DNA of 64,000 bases from Oribacterium sp. oral taxon 102 (GTDB lineage: Bacteria > Bacillota > Clostridia > Lachnospirales > Lachnospiraceae). The notes under the pieces are model-generated. The model saw only the letters and a program-made list of their open reading frames with translations, was not told the DNA's origin and ran no database searches. The DNA is taken from NCBI RefSeq assembly GCF_013394775.1, contig NZ_JABXYT010000001.1, forward strand, positions 2,425,564-2,489,563, written 5' to 3'. Position 1 is the stretch's first letter; the number at the start of each line of letters is the position of its first letter. Positions 1 to 8,412 of this stretch are shown here, piece after piece. A program made the position numbers and the translations under genes.

Positions 1-540
1 AATTCAGATCTGGCGGACGTCTGGGGGCTGATCATTTTATGGTATTCCATTGGGGGCATGATTTTTAGATTTCTCTGTACGCGTTTTGTTGAATAGCAGA
101 TCATGTATCCCTTAATCATTATAAGAAGTTCTTCTTTCGTCCTGAACTGATGTCCATAGTACATCTTACGTTTCATAATTCCCCAGAAGCCTTCCATAGG
201 CCCGTTGTCGATGCAATGGGCTACTCTTGACATGCTTCGCGTCATTCCTGCAGTTACGATTTTCTTCCGGAATTCTTTTGATGTATATTGGCACCCTCTG
301 TCGCTATGGAGAATAGGGCTTGCTTTCGGATTTCTTTTTATAGCTTTTTCAAACGTTGTGAGTACGAGCGAATTATCATTGCGATCACTATTAGCATAAG
401 CAACCGGCCGCTTATCGCACAGATCCAATATAACGCTCAGATAAATCTCCCCCTTATGTTTCTGGCGTCATCCGACCGTCGGTTGACTCAGACTATTTCC
501 ACTTCGGCACCCCCTGTCAGCGGACAGCCGTTTGTACTCG
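1..540 (-). pseudogene. IS3-family transposase OrfB, C-terminal remnant
   Basis: The minus strand reads as the C-terminal half of an IS3-type DDE transposase (rve core). Visible parts are the ILHSDRG block, MSRVAHCIDNGPMEGFWG carrying the last catalytic Glu, and the usual tail with a YSTKRVQRNL-like block. Upstream of about position 455 the frame is interrupted by a TGA and the N-terminal half cannot be followed, so this is a dead copy. It runs off the left edge of the window without a stop codon. Residue choice differs from the IS3-type elements at 8.4 kb and 55.3 kb, so it is a third, separate IS3-family sequence. Confidence 0.8.
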
Positions 541-572
541 TTCCATTCCCATATGCCTTCATGCTCAATTCC

Positions 573-797
573 TCACGGCTGCTGTACAAACAAACCCTCT
601 GCCGATGCCAGAGTCCTTATTATTTCGAGCAGCTCCTCATCCGGATTAAACACTGTCAAGTGGGTATCGTCAGCCTCTGATAAAATCATGGAATCTCCCA
701 CCATGATATACACATATTGCTCATTTATAATCCCCGCAATCTTCTCCGGAGCCGAATTCAATTCAACTTCTATGGTCACATCCAGATAGCAGTTCAA
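573..797 (-). pseudogene. Short unrecognised ORF (74 aa), probably a remnant
   Basis: A 74-codon acidic reading frame lies between the IS3 remnant and the acylphosphatase fragment. I do not recognise a family. It has regular alternation of hydrophobic and charged residues compatible with a small alpha/beta domain (for example the stretch EQYVYIMVGDSMIL). It directly follows the acylphosphatase-like fragment on the same strand with no clear ribosome binding site. It could be the tail of a fused or frameshifted upstream protein. It may not be expressed. Confidence 0.3.
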
Positions 798-799
798 CT

Positions 800-1012
800 T
801 CAGACTATCCGTACATAAGTTCCTCGTTCGATTGCCATGATGACCTGGTCAATCTTTTCTTCCTCTCCCTGGATTTTCATGGTCACGGTGCTGTCCCATT
901 CATTTCTGCACCAGCCGGGTGAAATTCCAGGTATTCTCGTCGTAATAAATCGTGATCTGATTTCCCTGGTACAGGATAATGTCGCCGGGCACGGTGATGA
1001 TCTGCTCGTCAT
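800..1012 (-). pseudogene. Acylphosphatase-like C-terminal fragment
   Basis: From about position 925 downstream the frame reads GWCRNEWDSTVTMKIQGEEE and then a helix-rich segment. This matches the second half of the small acylphosphatase fold (the G-W-V-R-N motif containing the catalytic Asn, followed by the DGTVE-like strand). The first half, with the catalytic Arg loop, is absent. Upstream sequence in the neighbouring frame belongs to a cyclophilin-like domain, so the two genes appear fused by a deletion. Acylphosphatases hydrolyse acyl phosphates; this copy should be non-functional. Confidence 0.5.
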
Positions 1013-1566
1013 TTCTCGGCAGTTCCCAAGGAAAGGGGCCTACCTTTTCAAAACTGCCGTAATCATGAAGCTACAGTTTTATCGTTTCCGAATTCAGTTT
1101 CTCCAGGAAGGCCCTCCGCAGAGGAATTGTTCGCAGGCGTTGGGTAGAACTGTTTCCCGTTAACTTCCATGACCAGCACTGCTGTCGGCTTCATTGGATC
1201 CGCCTCTGCCTCATGAAAATCAACCGTTTCCACTTGTTCTTCTGAATTCTCCGTCACGATCTCACCTGTCCAGTCTATAATCCCGCCAAACTCATAGATT
1301 TTTGTATATCCCATCTTAAAGTGCTTTTCCACTGCCTGCTTGCTGCGATTCCTGCTGCGGCAGTAGATCAGGATAATCCGATTCTTGTCCGGCAGTTCCG
1401 TCGGCGATTCGTCATCAATGCTCTCGTTTGGGACCAGGATTGCTCCCGGTATGTGCCCGGCATCATACTTGTCCTGCCTGCGGACATCCACGATGACATG
1501 CCCGTCATCCTTCTCCATCATCCGGGCAGCCTCTTTCTGAGAGATCTGGTGGTAACTGTTTACCAT
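900..1566 (-). pseudogene. Rhodanese / cyclophilin-like fusion, frameshifted
   Basis: The N-terminal ~100 residues form a rhodanese domain: the strand HVIVDVRRQDKYDAGHIPGA and an active-site loop ILIYCRSRNRSKQA with the catalytic Cys. A linker follows, then the start of a cyclophilin-like (Cyclophil_like) domain whose continuation is clear only after a one-base shift near 1100 (KVGPFPWELPRNDEQI, PGDIILYQGNQITIYYDENT). An in-frame TAG also follows the shift. Rhodanese domains transfer sulfane sulfur. With at least two lesions the second domain cannot be made as one chain. The first 167 codons, including the rhodanese domain, are still open. Confidence 0.7.
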
Positions 1567-1583
1567 GCCGGACCATCCATAAC

Positions 1584-2192
1584 CTATCCTTTACCGGAGC
1601 ATTCGGAAAGTAAAAACAAAGCCATCAGCAGAAGTTCTTCCGGCTTCACGCCTGGACAGATCCATTCGTTCACCAGCTGTTCCGGCATGATCAGCGGTAT
1701 CCGGTCATGAATGAAACGAATCTCTTCGCCCGATTCTCTGGTCAGGATCACGAAATGCGGCAGACCATCTTCAATCCTGTACAAGCCACAGAGCCATGAT
1801 ACCGTAACGCCTCTGGGCTGAATCATGTACTTATCGCCTGTATGCTTCTTGCCATCGTTTTTAAGCTTGTGCTCCCATTCGTAGTGCCAAGAAGCAGAGA
1901 CAATACAGCGGTGTTTATGCCAGTCCTCTCTGAATGTCGGCTTTTCCGCCGCTGTCTCCGTTCTGGCGTTCATCAGCAATGTTTTTCCGGCATAGCCCCA
2001 TTTCATCGGGAAAACCGCCCTGCTTCCGCTCCGGTTCGGTGCGATCACCGGCACGACATCCGTCGGGCGCATTTCTCCGTAGGATTTGACAGCACACGTC
2101 TGCTGCCATTTCCATACCAGCGGAGATCGGTTCATCTCTTCTACAATAGGGCGAAGCTCCGGAGATTTCTCCGTCCAGAATCGAGTACACAT
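1584..2192 (-). CDS. SOS response-associated peptidase (SRAP/YedK/HMCES family)
   Basis: This 202-aa SRAP-domain protein starts Met-Cys, and the mature N-terminal Cys2 is the residue that cross-links to abasic sites in single-stranded DNA in this family. Other active-site residues are in place: N75 in LLMNARTET, E105 in SWHYEWEH and H162 in RFIHDRIPLIM, at nearly the same spacing as E. coli YedK. It shields or reverses abasic-site damage. The start codon lies one base after the stop of the upstream tag gene, so the two are almost certainly co-transcribed: Tag makes abasic sites and SRAP handles them. It is intact, unlike most neighbours. Confidence 0.9.
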   Translation of the reverse strand: MCTRFWTEKSPELRPIVEEMNRSPLVWKWQQTCAVKSYGEMRPTDVVPVIAPNRSGSRAVFPMKWGYAGKTLLMNARTETAAEKPTFREDWHKHRCIVSASWHYEWEHKLKNDGKKHTGDKYMIQPRGVTVSWLCGLYRIEDGLPHFVILTRESGEEIRFIHDRIPLIMPEQLVNEWICPGVKPEELLLMALFLLSECSGKG

Positions 2193-2193
2193 C

Positions 2194-2799
2194 TCATATC
2201 ACCTCGTGATCACGCCGTTTGTTCACGGTCGGGTAATTCGCCACGATATGCTGATAGCAGGGGCATTCTTTGTCATGGTCGTTGATAGTGCCGCAGGCTT
2301 GCAGGTGTGAATAGATCGTCACCGCTCCCACGTATTTGAACCCGCGCCTCCTCAAGCCCTTGCTGATCCGGGCCGATAATCCGTTGCTCACAGGAATCGG
2401 GCCGCTTGCGTGACCCTGGTACAGGATAGTCTTGCCTCCGGCAAAGCCCCAGATATAATCGCAGAAAAATCCGTATTCCTCCCTGACTTTCTGATAGCAC
2501 TGGGCGTTATTGATCATTGCCCACACCTTGCGCGGGGAACGGATCATACCTTCCGTATTAAGGATCCTCTCGATGTCGGATTCATCGTAAGCAGCAGCCT
2601 TATCAAACTCAAAGTTGTCAAAACCTTGCTGGAAGATCTCCCGCTTCTTCAGCATAAGCGCCCAGGAGCACCCGCACTGCAGGCATTCTAAGGTGAGATG
2701 CTCGAACATACGCCAGTCATCGTGCACCAGGATACCCCATTCATGGTCATGGTACTGTCTGTCCAGTTCGTCGATAGACGCCCATCCGCAATAGCCCAT
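2194..2799 (-). CDS. tag: DNA-3-methyladenine glycosylase I
   Basis: A 201-aa Tag-family helix-hairpin-helix glycosylase that removes 3-methyladenine from alkylated DNA. The N-terminus MGYCGWAS carries the zinc-binding Cys4, followed by His17 in QYHDHEWG. The C-terminal His and Cys ligands are in TINDHDKECPCY. The core shows the typical segment WALMLKKREIFQQGFDNFEF and an intact HhH region. The length is close to the usual ~190 aa. It sits directly upstream of the SRAP gene with one base between them, and downstream of the dead sfsA gene. The pairing suggests a small base-repair operon. Confidence 0.93.
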   Translation of the reverse strand: MGYCGWASIDELDRQYHDHEWGILVHDDWRMFEHLTLECLQCGCSWALMLKKREIFQQGFDNFEFDKAAAYDESDIERILNTEGMIRSPRKVWAMINNAQCYQKVREEYGFFCDYIWGFAGGKTILYQGHASGPIPVSNGLSARISKGLRRRGFKYVGAVTIYSHLQACGTINDHDKECPCYQHIVANYPTVNKRRDHEVI

Positions 2800-2800
2800 A

Positions 2801-3465
2801 CTATATCTCCATTCCCGGCAGGATCACCAGACTGTCTGGCTCCACATGACAGGGGAGCGGTAAAACGCGGACACCTTCCATCTTTGCTTCTTCCAGAGCT
2901 GTTCCGAAGTCCGGATGTGTGGCAATATTCGGCCTTACTTCCGTGATCCCATCCATCTAGATCACAAAAGCAACAATCGTATAATATCCTTCAAACACAG
3001 CACGTGTCAGTTCCCGGATGTGCTTTACGCCGCGCTCTGTCGGTGCATCTGGAAAATACCCGATGCCGTCCACTTCCAGCGTGCACCCTTTCACCTCCAT
3101 CAGATACTGTTCCATGCCACGTTCCATGTAGAAGTCGATTCGTGAATTACCACAGCAATACTCTGGGATTACACGATCAAAGTCCTGTGCTTCCATCCAC
3201 TCCTTCACGACCTTATTCGGAGACTGACTGTCGATATTGAACAGGATGCCATTGGATTTTCGTACCGCGATCAGGTCATATCTGGTCTTTCTGCCCGGAG
3301 TCCCCGGCTCCGTGAGATATACCTCTGCCTCTGGGAGAAGCAATTCCTTGCACCGGCCAGTATTCTTCACATGAACTGTTTCCGTATGACCCGCAATCTC
3401 CACATGTGCAATAAATCGGTTGGGCGGTCTCTGAAGATTCCCTTTTTGATATTCTAGTAGCGCAT
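2801..3465 (-). pseudogene. sfsA: SfsA-family protein, inactivated
   Basis: Clear SfsA homology: RPPNRFIAHVEIAG, HVKNTGRCKELLLPEAEVYL, and the nuclease-like core NSRIDFYMERG and YLMEVKGCTLE (a PD-(D/E)xK-like arrangement). Three lesions break it. A TAG follows the apparent start near 3465. A one-base shift lies just before the RPNRF motif. An amber codon at 2957-2959 separates the C-terminal segment, which continues as MDGITEVRPNIATHPDFGTA down to 2801. SfsA proteins are DNA-binding proteins linked to sugar-utilisation regulation. The nominal start abuts the isochorismatase stop, which is a remnant operon arrangement. Confidence 0.85.
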
Positions 3466-3468
3466 CAC

Positions 3469-3996
3469 TTATTCGTTTACAATCTGAATCTGGCAGGAAC
3501 GCATAGTCTCCAGTGCCGCAAGATGCTTCTCCGGAGTCACGCCGGCACAGCAACTGGCATCCACGCTAATCTTTACCTCCGGCACCGTGGTCTTCAGGAG
3601 CAGTGCATTAGAAACCACACAGATGTCGGTGCAGAGGCCGATCAGTTCCAGCTCGATCTCTTCCGTATCCGCAAGTGCCTTCAGATCTGCCGCAAGTGCA
3701 GTGCTTCCAAAGGTCGGCTTCTCATAGATCTTTGCACCGGTCAGGAGTTCCGCGATATCCGCACGGATCTTCCAGCCATCAGAGCCCTTGATGCAGTGCG
3801 GAACGGTAAGATACTTCCCTTCCTGTGTCTCCATGTAGTCTTCACCATGGGTATCCATGGTTGCGATCACATCCGCCGCCGGATAGGAATGAATCTTCTC
3901 TTTCACGGCATCAATGATAGCCTCAGCCTCTTTGGTGCCCAGCGCAGTATCGATAAAATCGTTCTGCATGTCAATAACGATCAGTATCTTTCTCAT
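3469..3996 (-). CDS. Isochorismatase-fold cysteine hydrolase (nicotinamidase-like)
   Basis: A 175-aa member of the isochorismatase/nicotinamidase family. The catalytic Asp is in the N-terminal strand ILIVIDMQNDF, a Lys is in IYEKPTFGST, and the nucleophilic Cys is in LIGLCTDICVVSNALLL. A TMDTHGEDY segment and a CIKGSDGW region are typical of short nicotinamidase-type proteins that hydrolyse nicotinamide or related amides in NAD salvage. Substrate cannot be fixed from sequence. The gene is intact and begins just downstream of the EVE-like fragment, with nine bases between them. Confidence 0.85.
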   Translation of the reverse strand: MRKILIVIDMQNDFIDTALGTKEAEAIIDAVKEKIHSYPAADVIATMDTHGEDYMETQEGKYLTVPHCIKGSDGWKIRADIAELLTGAKIYEKPTFGSTALAADLKALADTEEIELELIGLCTDICVVSNALLLKTTVPEVKISVDASCCAGVTPEKHLAALETMRSCQIQIVNE

Positions 3997-4005
3997 CTCG
4001 TGTCC

Positions 4006-4218
4006 TCATTTCTTTAATGCTTCTCTAAGGCTATTCGGAATGCCCCGCGATCCCCGGACGGCGTAGATGCCATACTCTGATTTCAGGATATCGAACGTGA
4101 ACCTATCCGGAGTATATCGTTTCTGCAGCCTGATCTTCATCAGGGCTTTGATCGTCAGATCCCTGTCCTGATACTCGAACGGGATATCCGTCTTTGTCAC
4201 CTTGCATCTGTACAACAC
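4006..4218 (-). pseudogene. EVE/PUA-like domain, C-terminal fragment
   Basis: 70 codons reading MLYRCKVTKTDIPFEYQDRD and then a tail EYGIYAVRGSRGIPNSL. The pattern resembles the C-terminal half of EVE-domain (PUA-like) proteins, which bind modified bases in DNA or RNA, but the match is by eye and tentative. The expected N-terminal half is missing. Upstream sequence is instead the end of an MmcQ/YjbR-like gene, so the two were probably joined by a deletion. Confidence 0.4.
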
Positions 4219-4579
4219 CGCGCCGTCGCAAGATACCCTGCGTCGATCATGCCGCAGACCTCCTCGAATGGTACAGTGCCGTCCAGCAGGATGGAAATCC
4301 AGTTCCCTTTGGAGATATTATCCCCGGAAGTATCCCAGCTGCTTCACCAGGATATCCACATACAGCGGATCATCCAGCTTCACATTCAGAATATCTACCC
4401 ATTCGTCACCGGGAAGCCCCAGGCTTACTCCGAGGAATATCCATAATCAGGCCGAACCACTTGCGGTTATCCTCATGACGGAGCACGGCGTAGTCCGGAT
4501 ACCGCCGCCAAAGGTACTCCGGTTCCGCCTTATATTTCTTTTTCACATACGCATAGATTTGTTCACGAATCGATGGCAT
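4219..4579 (-). pseudogene. MmcQ/YjbR-family (DUF1048-like fold) protein, frameshifted
   Basis: Starting at the ATG at 4579, the sequence reads MPSIREQIYAYVKKKY, then PEYLWRRYPDYAVLRHEDNR, which is typical of the MmcQ/YjbR family (a small DNA-binding-like fold). An inserted C near 4420 shifts the frame inside the IPRSK-LGLPGDEW region. A second one-base loss near 4320 lies inside the YFRGY-NISKGNWISILLDG region. After both shifts the conserved sequence resumes, so the ancestry is clear but the gene is dead, or the sequence has indel errors here. Family function is unknown. Confidence 0.75.
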
Positions 4580-4589
4580 GACATTTTCC

Positions 4590-4880
4590 TTATTTCCCGA
4601 AGTATGCTACAATTTCCTGCATTCGTGTCATCTGATCCACGAAGCAAGGACATCTGGAATTGCAGTGTCCGCAGACAATGCAGTCAGACGCGTTTTTGCT
4701 CAGTGCCAGATAATGCTGCTGCACCATATCATCGCCGATTTTCGCAAGGTCATAGAATTTATTGATCGTGCCGATATCCAAGCCTGCGGGATATGGCTCA
4801 CAGTGATTGCAGTAAACGCATTTTCCATTGGCCTCAGGCGGCGCGAATGTACAATGATGCTGTAATCCAGAGCCTTCTCC
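4590..4880 (-). pseudogene. Ferredoxin-type aldo/keto reductase, C-terminal remnant
   Basis: The C-terminal region of iron-sulfur-containing aldo/keto reductases is visible: a first CVYCNHCEPYPAG cluster, then DIGTINKFYDLAKIGDD and a second cluster CIVCGHCNSRCPCFVDQMTR, ending at the TAA at 4590. The TIM barrel is missing. A one-base shift near 4850 separates the first cluster from the preceding residues. Family members reduce carbonyl substrates using NAD(P)H. This piece is non-functional. Confidence 0.75.
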
Positions 4881-4904
4881 GGCTGATCATATAATCCGGA
4901 ATCC

Positions 4905-5004
4905 AGATCCATGCCACAATTTTTTCTTTTTGCTTTGTCTTCAGCTGTCCATAGCTCTTATTCATCTGCAGCAGCCTGCCGTCGACCATCTTGTGCTTAC
5001 TCAT
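4905..5004 (-). pseudogene. Unrecognised N-terminal fragment
   Basis: From the ATG at 5004 a basic segment reads MSKHKMVDGRLLQMNKSYGQ and is then spliced into the aldo/keto reductase remnant. It looks like the start of a conserved Clostridial protein, but I cannot name it. The sequence between 5005 and 5138 holds no convincing gene. Confidence 0.25.
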
Positions 5005-5138
5005 ACATTGAACCTTTTGGGAACCTTTATCTTGGGTCTGTCATCCAACTGGCAATTCATGTGCATAAATCAGAGTTCAACCTATTACCCATAAATTTTC
5101 CTCAAGCCTTCCTCACAAATATCTATAACTTGTGTATT

Positions 5139-5681
5139 CTATCCAATCTGCACAATAACACCCTTGTGATCGGACAGTCACTTGTCATCGTTCCACTCCC
5201 ATAGCCAAATACTCTTGCCTCCAATGAAATCCACAGAGGTGGCGATATGGTCAATGCATTCCGACAGACCCGCCGTCAGAATCTCTTTGTTGTTGTCCGC
5301 AAGCTGCCGTGATAAGTCTCCTTTATAATTCGGATCACGGTTCCCTCTGATGCCGATAATTGTCCCGTATACAAGAAGATTTCCGTATCCCGTAACCAAC
5401 TATACGCATACAGCCGTGGCTTCATCAAAGGTTAAATGCATCTGAAAGCACTTGTAATTCGTATAAATGGAAACTCGGTTCTCCGTGTCCGCATAATGTG
5501 TTGGAGTGGTGATGCCTTTTAAGGATGCGGTTTGAAAGCAGCACTTATAGTCTGGCTTGAGCCGTTCATCGGTTTCTGTCAGCACAAGGATATCCACCGG
5601 AGCCATATCGCACAGACTGTGGATTTCATCAAGATTCCGCCTGTGCTTCAGACGCTCAACATTCTAAGTTGCGCTTCTCAT
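5139..5681 (-). pseudogene. Endonuclease/exonuclease/phosphatase-family protein with three in-frame stops
   Basis: Read in a single frame from the ATG at 5681 this is an EEP-fold protein: an N-terminal ATxNVERLKH (Trp replaced by TAG), the LVLTETDERL strand with the metal-binding Glu, GNLLVYGTIIGIRGNRD, and a C-terminal LSDHKGVIVQIG with the catalytic SDH. Stops occur at the Trp (TAG), after AVCV (TAG) and before LSDH (TGA), with no frameshift. Metal-dependent phosphodiester hydrolysis is the family reaction. The three separate stops show genuine decay here and not sequencing indels. Confidence 0.8.
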
Positions 5682-5748
5682 ATCCTACCTCGCCAGTTGC
5701 CCTATCGTTCATACGGATGCTTTTGCCAAAGCTACTATTCGGATATGT

Positions 5749-6741
5749 TTATTCGATGACATCCAATCCCATCTTGCGAATTTCTCTTACCAGCTCGTCT
5801 TTGTCCAAGGATCCATCTGCAAAGGTCTTCTGCATCTCTGGACCAAAAGAAATGGCAGTCAAGCTTTTCCCATGATACATTTTGACCAACTCATTAGGCT
5901 GCCACCCTGACAGACACCAGAGATGGCTGCTGTTGTGAAAATCCATGACCAACTTCGAGAGTGCATCTACTTTATCGAACGTCATTTCTACGCCAGCTTC
6001 TTCCAAATCATCTATGAGCCATTGCAGGCTTTCCACCGGATTCTGCCTTCCGAGATGATCTCCGCGTTTAAGGAACCGCATAATTTTTTCAGAAACCGCA
6101 CCGGAACAATCCTCGAGAAATTCTTTCAAAGCCGACGGTCTCTTTTTCAGCCATTCAACCTCAAAGCGCTCGCTGGCATTCAGAAAAGAAAATTCTCCCA
6201 GTTTCATGCCCTTATGCTCATTCGGCACTGCTTTTCCATGTTTCGGAGCGCATTCATCTGTAACGGATGTAAGATTGGAGAGAAACGCTACAAGCGCGGT
6301 CTCCTCTGCAGAAGGAACCGGCTCCGCATAAGAAAGAAACTGGACTGGCATGCAGTAGGGTTTGTTGTCCAGTTCCTCCATCAAACGATAGAAGAGGTGA
6401 AACTTGCCGTACCCGCTGGACACAAGTTCTTTGGATACAATAAATCTGTCCAAATCATTACGAGTCTCCGCGCTATACAGCTCGTCAACCTCAAAAACAT
6501 AGTAAGAGTGCTCTTCCCGGCGCACAATGCCGGAAAACGTAAGAAGATCCTTCCTCCGCAGTTTTGGTGCATCGGTTAGTGCTCCATAGATATGCCATAC
6601 ATCCCGGAGAGCAATTGCCCCGTAGAGATTCGCGCATGCGTTGAAAAAGCTCTGCAAGAAATCCCGGACTTCCGTAGAGAAATCAGCCTGCTGATACAGC
6701 TTTTCTATGGACTTCTCAGATAATGGCTTGGGGTATGACAT
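5749..6741 (-). CDS. Conserved hypothetical protein (330 aa)
   Basis: An intact 330-aa frame starting with the MSYPKPLSEKSIEKLYQQAD motif. It looks soluble and mostly alpha-helical, with many charged residues and no signal peptide or membrane span. I recognise the N-terminal wording from conserved uncharacterised Lachnospiraceae proteins of similar length, some of which end in zinc-binding SEC-C-type tails. No cysteine cluster is present here. A SLTAISFGPEMQKTFADGS segment lies near the C-terminus. It starts 23 bases after the stop of the HTH/HsdR_N-like pseudogene on the same strand. Function is unknown. Confidence 0.6.
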   Translation of the reverse strand: MSYPKPLSEKSIEKLYQQADFSTEVRDFLQSFFNACANLYGAIALRDVWHIYGALTDAPKLRRKDLLTFSGIVRREEHSYYVFEVDELYSAETRNDLDRFIVSKELVSSGYGKFHLFYRLMEELDNKPYCMPVQFLSYAEPVPSAEETALVAFLSNLTSVTDECAPKHGKAVPNEHKGMKLGEFSFLNASERFEVEWLKKRPSALKEFLEDCSGAVSEKIMRFLKRGDHLGRQNPVESLQWLIDDLEEAGVEMTFDKVDALSKLVMDFHNSSHLWCLSGWQPNELVKMYHGKSLTAISFGPEMQKTFADGSLDKDELVREIRKMGLDVIE

Positions 6742-6764
6742 TCTCGCTTCCTCCCTTCCTGTTA

Positions 6765-7900
6765 TCAGGTTCTATTCTTCACAATCTCCCGGAATTCATC
6801 CCGCACGATGAAATAGGATATCAGATTGATAATGAGGTCGATGACATCCGGCTCATCCAGTCTCAGGAGATAGTCTGCGGTAATGCTTCCCAGATAGTAT
6901 TTTTCACCATCCAGAATCTTTGGATAGCGTTTGGCCACCATGTCGCACAGCTCAGATTTTTTACCGCTTCCCATCTTACCAACTGCGATCCTGCCGTTGT
7001 GGTAAAACCTGATCGTCTTTCCATCGGAAACGGCATCCTTATCCACCAGCAGCTGTAGTGCGTGATGGAATGTTTTCTCATCGTCGTGCTCCACACAGAT
7101 ACAGATCAGCGGATGCCTGTCCAGCCTCATCTTTCCGTTTTTATCTGTCCAGGATGCTTTCCAGTATGTCACAAATCCTATGGAGAAAATCTCTGTGTTG
7201 CCTTCGGTATTGAGCGACCCGTTATCCACTACCGCCACACATTCACCGGTAAGCATTGCTTCATATTCCGGCAGATCCTCAATCTGAATATATTGATTGG
7301 CGTTGGTGGCGTATTTATAGCAGAAAAAGCGGTCACCATTGATCAGCAGGGTATAATATGCTTCCGAGGGCATCGCTGTAATTCAATGTCTGATTCAGCG
7401 CTTTTTCATCGAGCAGCACCGTTTCCGCCTTGTACGCTACAACTGTCAGCAGAAAAGCATTGTCGTCCTTGTTTTTACCAAGGATCACGATGTCTGCCCG
7501 ATCCCTGGATTTCCGTGCATAATGGGAAAATGGGAAAGATGCTCCTCAACCTGCAGCATGGACGCAGGAACATTGAGCGTATTCAAAAGATAGGCTATGA
7601 CCTTCAGCCGAACAGCCCCAGTCTTGTTGACAATCTGCTCCCGCCCGCGAACGATACGGTTCACATAAGAAAGGGATACATCTACTTTTCCGCCACTGCT
7701 GTCTGCGTGGTTCCACTCTCGGTACACCGTGTCTTCCGATTCAGTTCAATGGTGTTCAGAAGCATATCGTTCCCTTGCTCAATTCTCAACTCATGACTTA
7801 AAAAACGCAACACAATTTTCTTTGGATTTCCATAGGAAAAACGCTCCCTTTGTACCGGCTCAAGAGCCAATTGTACCGAGGATCGCCGTAATGATAACAT
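6765..7900 (-). pseudogene. HTH / HsdR_N-like (type I restriction nuclease N-domain) protein, frameshifted
   Basis: Three overlapping frame pieces form one protein. The first is LLNTIELNRKTR..SGTTQTAVAEK (7682-7900). The second is a Cro-type helix-turn-helix VSLSYVNRIVRGREQIVNK (7485-7690). Then come RADIVILGKNKDDNAFLLTV and, after a shift near 7370, EAYYTLLINGDRFFCYKYAT to 6765. The middle resembles the HsdR N-terminal nuclease fold (D in RADIVI, K in VAYKAE, with the usual Glu replaced by Ala). That suggests a regulator with a restriction-like domain. At least two frameshifts make it a pseudogene. The 202-aa C-terminal part alone is open from 7373. The assignment is moderate only. Confidence 0.5.
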
Positions 7901-7937
7901 AAGCGCTTCTAAAATCCCGTTTTAGAAAAAAATCTGA

Positions 7938-8385
7938 TTATTCAATTTCCCAGATCACGGTCACAGTATCCGAAACCTCTATATCATCCGGTTCTATATC
8001 CATATCGTAGCTTGCATCGCCGGCCGCAATCGGTGCTGTAAGGCACCCATCCGCCATCAGAACGCCTGCCTTCTCCTTCGCGTCGGTAACCGCCTTTCCC
8101 AACAGTTCTTTCTTCACCGCCTACCGGATCAGAGACGGTATAGCTAAGGCGGAACTCCAGTTTCACAGAGCAGTTGGCCAGTGCATACAGCACCTTGCCC
8201 AGCCGATCATTATCTGAGAGGAATTCCACTTTCAGCATATGACGAAATTTATAGCCAACAAAGCGCTTCTTATATGTGCCCCTTTCCTTATAGCTTTCAT
8301 ATTCAACATCCACATTGAAACTCAGTGTTTTCAAATCAGACCGTTCAAAGCCAAAACCACCGAGGATATCTTTCTGGTATTGTTA
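7938..8385 (-). pseudogene. SIMPL-domain (DUF541) protein, truncated and frameshifted
   Basis: From about 8385 the frame reads DILGGFGFERSDLKTLSFNV, then VEYESYKERGTYKKRFVGYK, then a strand-rich segment typical of SIMPL/DUF541 proteins. A one-base shift near 8125 moves the end into another frame: LLGKAVTDAKEKAGVLMADG, which is the hallmark helix of the family, then DTVTVIWEIE ending at 7938. The N-terminal part is lost at the IS3 insertion at 8.4 kb. The biochemical role of the family is not settled. Confidence 0.7.
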
Positions 8386-8412
8386 ATATCACTTGTTCTG
8401 GTCAAGCGTTTT

